From: Luteolibacter pohnpeiensis
GTDB taxonomy: Bacteria; Verrucomicrobiota; Verrucomicrobiia; Verrucomicrobiales; Akkermansiaceae
Length of the DNA stretch: 64,000 nucleotides
Direction of reading: 5' to 3'
NCBI RefSeq assembly: GCF_016595435.1
Contig: NZ_JAENIJ010000001.1
Coordinates: 186,001 to 250,000, forward strand
The notes below the pieces were generated by a model. It did no database searches and was not told the origin of the DNA. It saw only the letters and a list, made by a program, of their open reading frames with translations. Position numbers and translations under genes: made by a program. This document shows positions 44,250-52,678 of the stretch, one piece after another; the stretch's first letter is position 1, and each line of letters opens with the position of its first letter.

Positions 44250-44939
44250 ATGATCCCCAAACTATTGATCCCTGCCATTGCGGCAGTCTTCGCTACCGGT
44301 TCCTTAAACGCCGCAGTCGTTTACATCGATTTCGGTGGCAGCGACACCAGTGGAAACTGGAACTCCATCACCGATGAAGTCAGTGGCTCCATCCTCGATG
44401 CCATCGACAGCAACGGCCAGTTTACCGGCATCTACGTGGAAGTGACCTCCCGCTTCAATGCCTCCAACTACACCGGCACAACCGATTCCTCAGCGGGCTA
44501 TCCATCGACTGCGACCGGCGATTCGTTCTATGGCAACGCCTATCAGGCATACAACGGGCAACCGATCATTGCCAGCTCCACCGTGACGTTTTCCAATCTC
44601 ACCGCCGGTGTGCAGTACAGTTTCACCTTTTACGCCTCACGCGTCGGCGTGGCCGACAACCGCATCACCCGCTACACGCTCACCGGAGAGGGCGATGCGG
44701 AGTATGTTGAACTGAATACCTCTAACAACGTCACCAATTCCGTCACGATTTATGACGTCGTCGCGGATGAGAATGGTGAAATCACGTTGGATGTAGGTGC
44801 AGGCACTGGGAATGACAACACGACCGGGTTTTACTACCTCGGAGTGGTTGAAATCAATTACGTCGTCCCTGAGCCGACTTCCGGCATTCTTGCTCTGAGC
44901 GGCCTTGCTCTCGCGACCTTGCGCAGACGGCGGCGCTAG
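44250..44939 (+). CDS. PEP-CTERM sorting-domain protein
   Basis: 229 residues from the ATG at 44250 (the longer frame from 44118 overlaps the transporter and has no signal). It has a signal peptide (IPKLLIPAIAAVFATGSLNA). The body is a single beta domain (VVYIDFGGSD, TATGDSFYGN, YSFTFYASRVGVADNRITRY, FYYLGVVEI). It is clearly homologous to residues 480-670 of the secreted SGNH-like protein at 39.5-41.7 kb. The C-terminus VPEPTSGILALSGLALATL followed by RRRRR is a PEP-CTERM anchor for exosortase processing. It lies 110 nt downstream of the sigma/anti-sigma-transporter pair and may be controlled by that sigma factor. Confidence 0.85.
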   Translation: MIPKLLIPAIAAVFATGSLNAAVVYIDFGGSDTSGNWNSITDEVSGSILDAIDSNGQFTGIYVEVTSRFNASNYTGTTDSSAGYPSTATGDSFYGNAYQAYNGQPIIASSTVTFSNLTAGVQYSFTFYASRVGVADNRITRYTLTGEGDAEYVELNTSNNVTNSVTIYDVVADENGEITLDVGAGTGNDNTTGFYYLGVVEINYVVPEPTSGILALSGLALATLRRRRR

Positions 44940-44954
44940 GCTGAGATTTCGCAT

Positions 44955-44997
44955 CCTTCCTTACATCGGACCCGATAGTTGGAGCATGTAAGGAAGG
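44955..44997 (+). terminator. 12-bp perfect stem-loop after the PEP-CTERM gene
   Basis: CCTTCCTTACAT (44955-44966) pairs perfectly with ATGTAAGGAAGG (44986-44997) around a 19-nt loop, followed by TTTCT. It starts 15 nt after the PEP-CTERM stop and is a plausible rho-independent terminator. Confidence 0.6.
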
Positions 44998-45076
44998 TTT
45001 CTCGCGCCAGGGGTGAATTGCCGTTGAGTTGGTGAATTTCGCGATTGCCGGACTGCCGCTGGCGGCTAGAAGTCCG

Positions 45077-45418
45077 ATGATGAACTTTGAGTCGTTGAAA
45101 GCTTGGGCGGAGGAGGAGACCCGCGCGGTGGTGAAGATTTTACCGAAAGAGGTAAAAGAGGCCGCCGGCAAATGTGCGGTTTCATACGAAACCAAACCGG
45201 CCGCGGATCAGGACGATGACGATTTAAAAGGCGATGAGCTGGGGGTTTTTGTCGGCGCTTCGCATGATGAGATCGACGGCGAACTGCCGCCGAGGATCCG
45301 GCTCTTCCTCAGCAACGTTTGGGAATGGGTGGAGGAAGATGAACAGGATTTTCGCGACGAAGTCGGAACCGTCTACCTCAATGAGCTGGGACTGTTTCTC
45401 GACTCGATCGGCGGTTGA
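45077..45418 (+). CDS. Metallopeptidase-fold protein (PF06262-like) without the zinc site
   Basis: 113 residues. The segments GVFVGASHDE, ELPPRIRLFLSNVWEWV and DFRDEVGTVYLNELGLFL follow the order and spacing of the small zincin-like metallopeptidase family PF06262. In that family the last segment carries HExxH (typically LHELGHHLG). Here both zinc-binding histidines are replaced: N102 and L106 in LNELGLFLDS. Only the glutamate E103 remains, so the protein should be catalytically dead. The start is ATG at 45077, or 45080 directly after it. It is convergent with purN, 15 nt apart. A non-enzymatic role or a decaying gene are both possible. Confidence 0.72.
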   Translation: MMNFESLKAWAEEETRAVVKILPKEVKEAAGKCAVSYETKPAADQDDDDLKGDELGVFVGASHDEIDGELPPRIRLFLSNVWEWVEEDEQDFRDEVGTVYLNELGLFLDSIGG

Positions 45419-45433
45419 GCGAATCGACCCGGA

Positions 45434-46006
45434 TCAATTGGCGGTCGCGATTTTGGCAATCGCCGCCGGGTAGAGCCGGTGTTCGATTTCCTGAATCCGC
45501 GCATGTAGGGATTCCGCTGTGTCGTCGGGAAGAATGGCGAGTTTTTCCTGCATCACCACCGGGCCGGTGTCCATGCCCGCATCGACCTGATGAACCGTGC
45601 AACCGGTTTCGGTAGCTCCGGCTTCCAGCGCCTGCTTCCACGCGGCGATGCCTGGGAACGCGGGTAGCAGGGAAGGGTGGATGTTGAGAATCCGGTTCGG
45701 AAACGCATGGAGCAGCGGGGCTTTGACCAGCCGCATGAAACCGGCGAGGCAGACGAGTTCCACGCCCGCTCCCTTGAGCTGGCTTGCGACAGCAGCTTGC
45801 GCCTCATCGGGAAACTTGTTGCGGAAGCCATGGCAATCGATCACATGCGCTGGAATGCCGCGCAGCCGGGCACGTTCCAGGATGTAGGCATCGGGATGAT
45901 CGGAAAGGACGATCACCACCTTGGCGTCGAGAGTTCCTGCGTCGATCGCATCGAGAATTGCCTGAAGATTTGAGCCTGAACCAGAACCGAGAACGCCAAG
46001 AAGCAT
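45434..46006 (-). CDS. purN: Phosphoribosylglycinamide formyltransferase
   Basis: 190-residue enzyme of purine synthesis that formylates GAR to FGAR with 10-formyl-THF. The N-terminus LGVLGSGSGSNLQAILDAID is the GAR-binding glycine loop. The catalytic Asn and His lie in ILNIHPSLLPAFPG, and the catalytic Asp in the DAGMDTGPVV segment. LVCLAGFMRL is also typical. Length and domain order are normal. It is a single minus-strand gene between plus-strand neighbours; no purine riboswitch was seen. Confidence 0.96.
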   Translation of the reverse strand: MLLGVLGSGSGSNLQAILDAIDAGTLDAKVVIVLSDHPDAYILERARLRGIPAHVIDCHGFRNKFPDEAQAAVASQLKGAGVELVCLAGFMRLVKAPLLHAFPNRILNIHPSLLPAFPGIAAWKQALEAGATETGCTVHQVDAGMDTGPVVMQEKLAILPDDTAESLHARIQEIEHRLYPAAIAKIATAN

Positions 46007-46101
46007 GGAGCTGGTTTAGAGGCTGATGGAGCGGTGCCAAGTTTTTTGTTCAGGCGACTTGGAGCTTGGAAAATGCAGGTCGGGAGGTTAGTTGCATCGG
46101 C

Positions 46102-47202
46102 ATGCACGACTCCAGAATCGACGCTCTCGCCCGCCAATTGGTCCGATACTCCACCGCGCTGAAAAAAGGCGAAAAGGTGTTGATCGATTTATACGATGTC
46201 CCGGATTCCATCGGCATCGCTTTGGTGCGCGAAGCGCGGGCGAAGGGGGCGTTTCCATTCGTGCGGATTCACCAATCCCGCCTGACCCGTGAAATGATGC
46301 AAGGAGCGGCCGATGATCAATATGAGATCGCGGCGAAATTGCTGCTCGCGGAAATGAAGGAAATGGACGCCTACATCGCCGTGCGTGGTGGCCAGAACAT
46401 TTCGGAAACCTCTGATGTACCTGCGGCGAAAATGCAGCTGGTCATGAAGCACATGCGGCCGGTGATGGATCATCGCGTGCGCAAGACCAAGTGGTGCGTG
46501 CTGCGCTGGCCAAGCCCATCCATGGCGCAGCAAGCGTCGATGAGCACCGAGGCGTTCGAGGATTTCTACTTCGATGTCTGCCTGTTAGATTACAAGGCGC
46601 TGGTTCCAGCGATGAATGCGCTGAAGAAATTGATGGATAAGACCGACCGGGTGGAGCTCATCGGACCGGGAACGGATCTGCGATTTTCCATCAAGGACAT
46701 CCCAGCCATTGTTTGCGGCGGCAACTACAACATTCCGGACGGCGAAGTCTTCACTGCACCGGTCCGCGATTCGGTCGAGGGCTACATCACCTACAATGCA
46801 CCGACGATCTATCAAGGCATCGCGTTCGATGGCATCCGTCTGGAATTCGAAAAAGGCAAGATCGTCAAAGGCGAAGCCGGTGCCAAAACCAAGGCGCTCA
46901 ACAAGATTTTGGACAGCGACGAAGGGGCCCGCTACATCGGCGAGTTCGCCCTCGGTTTCCATCCGAAGATCAAAGAGCCGATGCGCGACATTTTGTTCGA
47001 CGAGAAAATCGCCGGCTCGTTCCACTTCACGCCCGGCCAGGCCTACGAGGATGCGGACAACGGCAACCGCTCGCAAGTTCACTGGGACATGGTGAACATC
47101 CAGCGCAAGGACTACGGCGGTGGCGAAGTTTGGTTCGACGGCAAGCTCATCCGCAAAGACGGAGTGTTCCTGCCAAAGGCATTGGCGAAATTGAATGGCT
47201 GA
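46102..47202 (+). CDS. M29 family (thermophilic-type) aminopeptidase
   Basis: 366-residue metal-dependent aminopeptidase, AmpS/PepS-like. The N-terminal domain begins [20 protein letters not shown], with [14 protein letters not shown]. Typical family segments are [37 protein letters not shown] (metal-ligand Glu), [30 protein letters not shown] and [20 protein letters not shown], followed by QVHWDMV with its ligand histidine and aspartate. The ATG at 46102 was chosen; an upstream frame start at 46066 adds 12 atypical residues. It releases N-terminal residues from peptides in the cytoplasm. A bidirectional terminator follows. Confidence 0.92.
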   Translation: MHDSRIDALARQLVRYSTALKKGEKVLIDLYDVPDSIGIALVREARAKGAFPFVRIHQSRLTREMMQGAADDQYEIAAKLLLAEMKEMDAYIAVRGGQNISETSDVPAAKMQLVMKHMRPVMDHRVRKTKWCVLRWPSPSMAQQASMSTEAFEDFYFDVCLLDYKALVPAMNALKKLMDKTDRVELIGPGTDLRFSIKDIPAIVCGGNYNIPDGEVFTAPVRDSVEGYITYNAPTIYQGIAFDGIRLEFEKGKIVKGEAGAKTKALNKILDSDEGARYIGEFALGFHPKIKEPMRDILFDEKIAGSFHFTPGQAYEDADNGNRSQVHWDMVNIQRKDYGGGEVWFDGKLIRKDGVFLPKALAKLNG

Positions 47203-47223
47203 GACGCCTAACTTTTCAAAATC

Positions 47224-47260
47224 AAAAAGGCGCACCCTCATTTGGAGGATGCGCCTTTTT
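47224..47260. terminator. Bidirectional rho-independent terminator
   Basis: The arm AAAAAGGCGCACCCTC (47224-47239) pairs with GAGGATGCGCCTTTTT (47245-47260), one mismatch, loop ATTTG. The A-run on the left and T-run on the right give a U-tail in both directions. It separates the aminopeptidase from the convergent POT transporter gene. Confidence 0.85.
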
Positions 47261-47282
47261 TGTGGGAGACGGCTGAATCGGA

Positions 47283-49111
47283 TCAGTCGTTCATGTAAGT
47301 CTTGTAGCGGTAGGCGATGGCGTAAGGGATGAACAGTACCGCAGTAGCCAGAGCCAGAAGGGCAAAGAAACGGAAGTAGCTGGCACCCTCGAGTTTGCTC
47401 TGACCGCCGCTGAACTCGGTGTAGCGGAATCCGTTTTCGGCGGGTGGGTCCACGACCTTGAGCTCAGCCTTGCGCTTGGCGAGCCATGAGTCCGGGTTGA
47501 TGGTTTCGGCACTGATTTTTTCGACCGTCATGCCGATGTCCCACTCGGTTCCCGCCTTGCGATCCGGACCGTCACTCATCAGGCGGACTTTTGAGGAATC
47601 GACCAGGCTGTAACGGATCGGGTTGCCGAATTTGTCGGTGGCATTGCCGACGATCTTCTGACCTTCCTCAGGACTTGGGAATTTGCCTTCGGCGGCAGCG
47701 GCTGCGGTTTCGATCCGTTTGGCAGCATCGACAAACACCTCATGGCCGGGAATTTCCAGCGATTTGATTTCGCCCTTGGTGGTGTGGGCGACGAGATCGT
47801 CATCGGTGCCGGTTTTGCCGTCGTAACCGGGGAGGACGACGTTGCTCGGTGAATCCTGCCAATTGGCTGGGAGTTTGACGGTTGCCTCGGGCAATTGCGA
47901 TTCCGCCGGCTCAGGAATATTGATGTAGTGGTTCACTTGGGCGGTGAATTGGTTGCCCAGGAAAACGCCATGATCCAGGATTTCATCGCCTTTGGAGCCT
48001 GCGTGTAGCAGAACTCAAGCGACACAATGGAGACCAGAATTTCCGAGGCGGTGAGCAGGAAATATGGCAGCAGCTGCCAAAGAATCGATGGTCGCTGGCC
48101 ATTGTCGATCCAACTTTGGATCATCGTGGAAGCTCCGAAGGACGCGGCGAGCAGGAAGAAACCCACGCTGATTTTGCGCAGCGGTGTTAGCGTGATGACT
48201 TTGCTGGCGGCGGGGTAAACCAGGAAGGTGAACAGAGGGATGAACGCGAGAATCAAGATGGGATTGACCGCCTGAATCTGGGATTCCAGCAGCGTGATGC
48301 CACCCACGGTGAGGTTCATCTTTTGAGCCTGCAGCACCCATGAAGAGCCGGTTTGGTCGAACAAGGCCCAAAATACCGCGTTAAAAACGAACAGCGGCAG
48401 GATTTTGGCGATCGCCTTGAGTCCGCCGCCATCGAGGATTTCTTTAAAGAAAGCAGCTCCAGCTGGAGGCACGTGGATGAATCGGTTGCGGCCCATCCAG
48501 AACATCAGGGTCGCGATCGCCATCAGCACACCGGGAACGCCGAATGCCCAGTGTGGACCGTAGTATTCCAACAGCCACGGGGTGAGGAGGGTGGAAAAGA
48601 AGGAGCCGAAGTTGATGGAAAAGTAGAACCAGTTGTAGACCCGGGTGAGGAGATGCTGGTTACTCTTGCCGAATTGGTCACCGACGTGGGCGGAAACGCA
48701 GGGTTTGATGCCGCCGGAACCGAAGCAGATCAGACCGAGACCGGCCACCATCCAGGCAAACGAGCCACCGACGGAGCCCATGCACGCCAACGCGGCATGA
48801 CCCAGGCAGTAGACGATCGAGAGCCAGAGGATCGTGTTGTATTTGCCAAAAAAAACATCGGCCAGGATCGCGCCCAGCAGCGGAGTGAAGTAAACCCAGC
48901 TGGAAAATTGGTGGTAATACTCGATCGCTTTGGTCTCGTGCAGCGCCTGCACCGGCGCGGAGTCCATCAGGTGCAGGTATTGGATCATGAAGACGGTGAG
49001 GATCGTCTTCATGCCATAGAACGAGAACCTTTCAGCTGCTTCGTTGCCGATGATGTATGGGATGCCGGATGGCATTCGAGTGGTATCGGTCGGGGCGCTG
49101 CGGTAAGACAT
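47283..49111 (-). pseudogene. POT/PTR2-family peptide transporter, split by a frameshift
   Basis: Proton-coupled oligopeptide transporter interrupted by one frameshift. Frame 1 (47933-49111) encodes residues 1-392, with IPYIIGNEAAERFSFYGMKT, LADVFFGKYNTILWLS and FGSGGIKPCVSAHVGDQFG as family signatures. It derails after KAMKSWIM. Frame 2 (to 47283) continues as GVFLGNQFTAQVNHYINIPE. One extra G in the ATGGCG around 47966-47971 would restore GVFLG. The resumed part contains a soluble insert of about 150 residues and a final helix pair (FRFFALLALATAVLFIPYAI). The insert (FGNPIRYSLV, SDGPDRKAGTEWDIGM) resembles the calcium-loop region of type II pseudopilins. Either a true inactivating deletion or a sequencing error explains the break. 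Everything else in the gene looks functional. Confidence 0.85.
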
Positions 49112-49212
49112 AGGTCGGTGTTAGATGGGCTTGGGAAAGGAGCTTCGGCCAGGAAGCACAATGTCTGCCGGAACCGGAACAAATTCCCCCGGCAGCATAT
49201 CAAACGGCTGGA

Positions 49213-50214
49213 TTACCAGCGCACGGCAGCAGCGGCCCAGGTCAGGCCTGCACCAAAAACCACGAGCACGATATGATCGCCACGCTTGAACGCGCCGGAT
49301 CGGTTTGCCTCGTCCAGTGCAATGGCCACCGCGGCGGCTGAGGTGTTGCCGTATTTGTGCAAATTGACGAAAACCCGTTCGTTTGGCACCGCGAGGCGGT
49401 CGGCGATGGCATCGATGATCCGCAGGTTGGCCTGATGGGGGATGACGCAGGCGATTTGCTCGGGCTGCAGGCCGGAGCGCTCGATGACTTTTTCAGCGGC
49501 TTCCTTCATGCGGATGACCGCGTGCTTGAAGACTTCCTTGCCGAGCATGGCCAGGCTGGCGAGGTGTTTGCCGGCATTTTCCGGTGTGATCGGGCAGGCC
49601 GAGCCACCGCCGGGGATGTTGAGAAGGTGGGTCAGGTTGCCGTCGGTGCCCATTTCGGTCGCCAGAATCGAGCCTTCGCCTGGTTCGGCGCGGCGAAGCA
49701 CGGCAGCTCCAGCACCGTCACCAAAGAGCACGCAGGTGCCGCGATCCTCCCAGTTCACAAAGGCGGAAAGTTTTTCAGCGCCAATGATCAGCGCATTCTT
49801 GAAGGCACCGTCCGAAATCATCCGTTTGGACAACTTCATGGCATAAAGGAATCCCGAGCAGGCGGCGGAAATATCGAAAGCGACGGCGCGTTTGGCTCCC
49901 AGCATTTGCTGAACGTAGCAAGCGGTGGCCGGGGTGAAGGTGTCGGGAGTGATGGTGGCAACGATGATCAGCTCGATGTCCTCGGCGGCAATGCCAGCTT
50001 GTTCCAGCGCGCGTTCGGCGGCTTTTGCGGCCATGTGGGACGTGTATTCGCCCTCTGCGGCAATCCGGCGCTCCTTGATGCCGGTGCGGGTGACGATCCA
50101 CTCATCGCTGGTATCCACAAGCGTCGCCAACTCCTCATTGGTCAGGATTTTCTCAGGGACATAGCTGCCGGTTCCGGCGATGCAGACTTCAATGGAGGAA
50201 GCGGATTCACTCAT
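49213..50214 (-). CDS. fabH: Beta-ketoacyl-ACP synthase III
   Basis: 333-residue condensing enzyme that starts fatty acid synthesis from acetyl-CoA and malonyl-ACP. The catalytic triad is visible: Cys in DISAACSGFLYAM, His in IPHQANLRIIDAI, and Asn in KYGNTSAAAVAIAL. The opening GTGSYVPEKILTNEEL and DEWIVTRTGIKERRI is standard. It is last in the minus-strand cluster YceD-rpmF-plsX-fabH, a very common arrangement for phospholipid and fatty acid supply. A stem-loop lies in the 195-nt gap after plsX. Confidence 0.97.
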   Translation of the reverse strand: MSESASSIEVCIAGTGSYVPEKILTNEELATLVDTSDEWIVTRTGIKERRIAAEGEYTSHMAAKAAERALEQAGIAAEDIELIIVATITPDTFTPATACYVQQMLGAKRAVAFDISAACSGFLYAMKLSKRMISDGAFKNALIIGAEKLSAFVNWEDRGTCVLFGDGAGAAVLRRAEPGEGSILATEMGTDGNLTHLLNIPGGGSACPITPENAGKHLASLAMLGKEVFKHAVIRMKEAAEKVIERSGLQPEQIACVIPHQANLRIIDAIADRLAVPNERVFVNLHKYGNTSAAAVAIALDEANRSGAFKRGDHIVLVVFGAGLTWAAAAVRW

Positions 50215-50360
50215 GTGGCCGGAGCGTGGAATTGCAGGAGCGGGGGAACAAGTTCAATTTGAATGCGCTCGTCCCGAAATACCCGAAATGCTGGGTTGGA
50301 TCCTCACCGTCAGGTTGATAGCGCAGATGCCTCTGCCGTTGCAGAAGTCAGTGGAAATCT

Positions 50361-50383
50361 CGGCGCGATGAGCCATCGCGCCG
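50361..50383. terminator. 10-bp perfect hairpin between plsX and fabH
   Basis: CGGCGCGATG (50361-50370) pairs with CATCGCGCCG (50374-50383) around the 3-nt loop AGC. On the plus strand a six-T run follows 7 nt later. On the minus strand, the direction of plsX and fabH, no T-tract follows, so partial attenuation or an RNA-processing site is as likely as full termination. Confidence 0.45.
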
Positions 50384-50409
50384 TAACCCGTTTTTTCAGA
50401 TCAATCAGA

Positions 50410-51447
50410 TCAAGCCTCGATGACTTCGGCAGCAGGGGATTCGTGGAGAGCGGCAAGCGCCTCTTCGATCCGTGGATTGACGCCGTGTTCGACGGTTTCT
50501 ACTGCCACGCGGATGGCGTTTTGAATCGCAAGCGCGGAGGATGAACCGTGGGCGATGATGACCACGCCATTCACACCGAGCAGCGGACTGCCGCCGTAAG
50601 TTTCGTAACTGCTCTTTTCCTTCAGTGCTTTGAAGGCGCCGCTGGCCAGAGCGGCACCGCAAAGGCGCAGGGGATTGCCCTTGAGCTCGGCCTTCAGCCA
50701 TTTCGAAACGGCCTTGGCGGTGGCTTCGACGCTTTTGAGGACGATGTTGCCGACAAAACCGTCGCAGAGCACGACGTCCAATTCAGAGTCGAACAGGTCG
50801 TGGCCTTCGACATTGCCGATGAAATTGATGCCCGGAGTGGCGCGCAGGCGCTTGAATGTTTCCTTGGTGAAAGTCGTGCCTTTTTCGTCTTCCTCACCGT
50901 TCGACATCAGGCCCACCCGTGGGTTCTTGACGCCCAGAACGTGGCGGGCGAAGGCGGTGCCCATGATGGCGTAGGCAACCAGATGTTCCGGTTTGGCCTC
51001 TGGATTCGCGCCTGCATCGAGAATGTTGCAAAGCCCGTGTTCGTTCGGAATGGCGGAGGCGATGCCCGCGCGATCGATTCCTTTGAGCGTGCGCAGCTTC
51101 AGGGTCGCCGCGGCCACGGCGGCTCCGGTGTTGCCTGCGGAGACGAAGGCGTCCGCCCGACCGTCCTTCACCATGTCCATCGCGATGCTGATGGAGGACT
51201 GCTTCTTGCGACGCACCGTTTTCGCGCCCGGCTCGGACATGCCGATCACTTCCGGGGCGTGGACGATGCTCACGCGCTTGTCATTGAGATTCAGTCCCTG
51301 CTTGGCGCATTCCTCCTTCAGAATGTCCTCGTCGCCCACAAGAAAGAGGTGCTCCAGCTTGGGATACAAACGGAGCGCGGCGATGGCTCCTCCGATATTG
51401 ACCGCAGGCGCGCGGTCTCCTCCCATGGCATCCAGGGCGACTTTCAT
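50410..51447 (-). CDS. plsX: Phosphate acyltransferase PlsX
   Basis: 345-residue peripheral membrane enzyme that converts acyl-ACP to acyl-phosphate for phosphatidic acid synthesis. The start MKVALDAMGGDRAPAVNIGG and the later segments VSAGNTGAAVAAATLKL, LLDAGANPEAKPEHLVAYA-like LDAGANPEAKPEHLVAYA and VLCDGFVGNIVLKSVEA are diagnostic. It is placed between rpmF (99 nt upstream) and fabH (195 nt downstream) on the minus strand. Confidence 0.97.
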   Translation of the reverse strand: MKVALDAMGGDRAPAVNIGGAIAALRLYPKLEHLFLVGDEDILKEECAKQGLNLNDKRVSIVHAPEVIGMSEPGAKTVRRKKQSSISIAMDMVKDGRADAFVSAGNTGAAVAAATLKLRTLKGIDRAGIASAIPNEHGLCNILDAGANPEAKPEHLVAYAIMGTAFARHVLGVKNPRVGLMSNGEEDEKGTTFTKETFKRLRATPGINFIGNVEGHDLFDSELDVVLCDGFVGNIVLKSVEATAKAVSKWLKAELKGNPLRLCGAALASGAFKALKEKSSYETYGGSPLLGVNGVVIIAHGSSSALAIQNAIRVAVETVEHGVNPRIEEALAALHESPAAEVIEA

Positions 51448-51545
51448 GTGTGATTCGGCGATCTACGGAAAAAACGATACGAAAATCACCGCGCAAGGAG
51501 AGCCCGGCGCGGTCATTTCAAAGATGGATCTTCGATGGAAAGCTC

Positions 51546-51728
51546 TTAGAGAGCTTCGACATCCAGCACTTGGCGATCGCGATAGTTGCCGCAGGATGGG
51601 CAAGCGATGTGGGAAGGAATGCGGGTTCCGCATTCAGGGCAGCTCTTGAAGATCGGTGCACGCCAGCGGTTTGCGCCACGGCGCATTTTTTGACGGCTTT
51701 TGGATTGGCGGCGCTTTGGTACGGCCAT
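51546..51728 (-). CDS. rpmF: 50S ribosomal protein L32
   Basis: 60-residue ribosomal protein. MAVPKRRQSKSRQKMRRGAN is the canonical N-terminus. A zinc ribbon is formed by CPECG and CPSCGNYRDRQVL, so this is the C+ (zinc-binding) form. The start is the ATG at 51728; a longer frame to 51827 runs into the YceD gene. It lies 13 nt after the YceD stop and upstream of plsX, the standard order. Confidence 0.97.
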   Translation of the reverse strand: MAVPKRRQSKSRQKMRRGANRWRAPIFKSCPECGTRIPSHIACPSCGNYRDRQVLDVEAL

Positions 51729-51741
51729 GGTCGTATGTAGT

Positions 51742-52245
51742 TTAGGGTTGGTCCTTGAGGTCCTTGAGAGAATCGAGGGCCGACCATCGGTCGCTTCCCT
51801 CGGAGCGGGGCGGAGTCCGTAGCCCATCTTCGGGCGTTTTGTCTACTGATAAATATCGAGAATCGATTTCGCAGGGTTCGGGCTCATCTCCCTCGTCACA
51901 ACGCGGGTCTGCCGGGAAGTTGATCAGGATCTCTTCACGCAAGGCATCCGTAGCATCCACCTCACCCGCGCTTTCGATCTCCAACGACACCGCAGCGTCT
52001 TCTAAATGAATGGTTTTCTTGAATTCCTTCAAAGTCACCACGCAGGTGAATTGGAACGGCGCGGACAAGGTTCCGGTCAGCAGGAGCTCAGATCCGAATC
52101 GCTGCACCCACAGGTCGTATTCGAGTGGGCCCAATGGCTTCGCATCACCTTCAGGGAGGTCGAAAATCTCCTGCGGCAGCTCGCCGGAATACGCCTTCCC
52201 CTCATCAGGAAGGGAGCTTAGTTCGATCTTCAATCGCCTGTTCAT
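51742..52245 (-). CDS. DUF177/YceD family protein
   Basis: 167 residues from the ATG at 52245 (in-frame ATGs at 52272 and 52284 are alternatives). The core LLLTGTLSAPFQFTCVVTLK, EFKKTIHLEDAAVSLE and DALREEILINFPADPRCDEG matches DUF177, though the usual second cysteine pair is reduced to C-x-C-like DPRCDEGDEPEPC. YceD proteins are implicated in 23S rRNA or ribosome maturation and almost always precede rpmF, as here. It heads the YceD-rpmF-plsX-fabH cluster. Confidence 0.88.
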   Translation of the reverse strand: MNRRLKIELSSLPDEGKAYSGELPQEIFDLPEGDAKPLGPLEYDLWVQRFGSELLLTGTLSAPFQFTCVVTLKEFKKTIHLEDAAVSLEIESAGEVDATDALREEILINFPADPRCDEGDEPEPCEIDSRYLSVDKTPEDGLRTPPRSEGSDRWSALDSLKDLKDQP

Positions 52246-52678
52246 GGACAGATCGTAACCCGGCGATTTCATCCGCCAAGTCACAATTCCAGACGAATTG
52301 GATGATGCGATGTAAAATTTTTATATCTCTGAATGAAAGATTTGCGATCACTTACGTTGCGCAGTGGTTGGCCTTTCACCCTTTCGAAGTGAATTTTTTA
52401 AATTTTTAGGCTTCAGAGAAAAATCAGCGCTCCGTGAAATATTTTAGAGCCCCAAGATAAGCCCGAAAGCCGATTGGCAAATCGCCGGAACTGCTGGAAA
52501 AATCGGACCATCGGGCAATCTGCAATTCGGCTATGCATACAACATATGGTATTGTGAATAATTTGTGGATACCACATAAGGAGATTCGGTTTGACCCCGG
52601 TGGGCATAATCTGCCACTATCCCCGACGCTGCGCCGCCACGAGCGAGCCGCTCGCCGGCCCCGAAATCACTCTCCACC
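52246..52678. other. 433-bp divergent intergenic region upstream of nrdB and YceD
   Basis: A/T-rich between 52300 and 52580, then G/C-rich up to the nrdB start. It must contain the promoter of the YceD-rpmF-plsX-fabH cluster and that of nrdB. Two palindromic sites at 52537-52577 are listed separately. No gene or structured RNA was recognised in it. Confidence 0.6.
52537..52577 (+). promoter_or_regulatory. Candidate operator pair (possible NrdR boxes) upstream of nrdB
   Basis: Site 1, ATACAACATATGGTAT (52537-52552), reads ATACCATATGTTGTAT on the other strand, close to known NrdR boxes as I remember them. Site 2 contains the perfect palindrome TGTGG-ATA-CCACA (52564-52576). The centres are about 25 bp apart, which is not the helical-turn spacing usual for NrdR. 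They lie about 100 bp before nrdB. Confidence 0.35.

Noticed and set aside
48353-51453. Long plus-strand frames opposite the POT, fabH and plsX genes
   Set aside because: Antisense shadows: each lies over a well-identified gene on the other strand.
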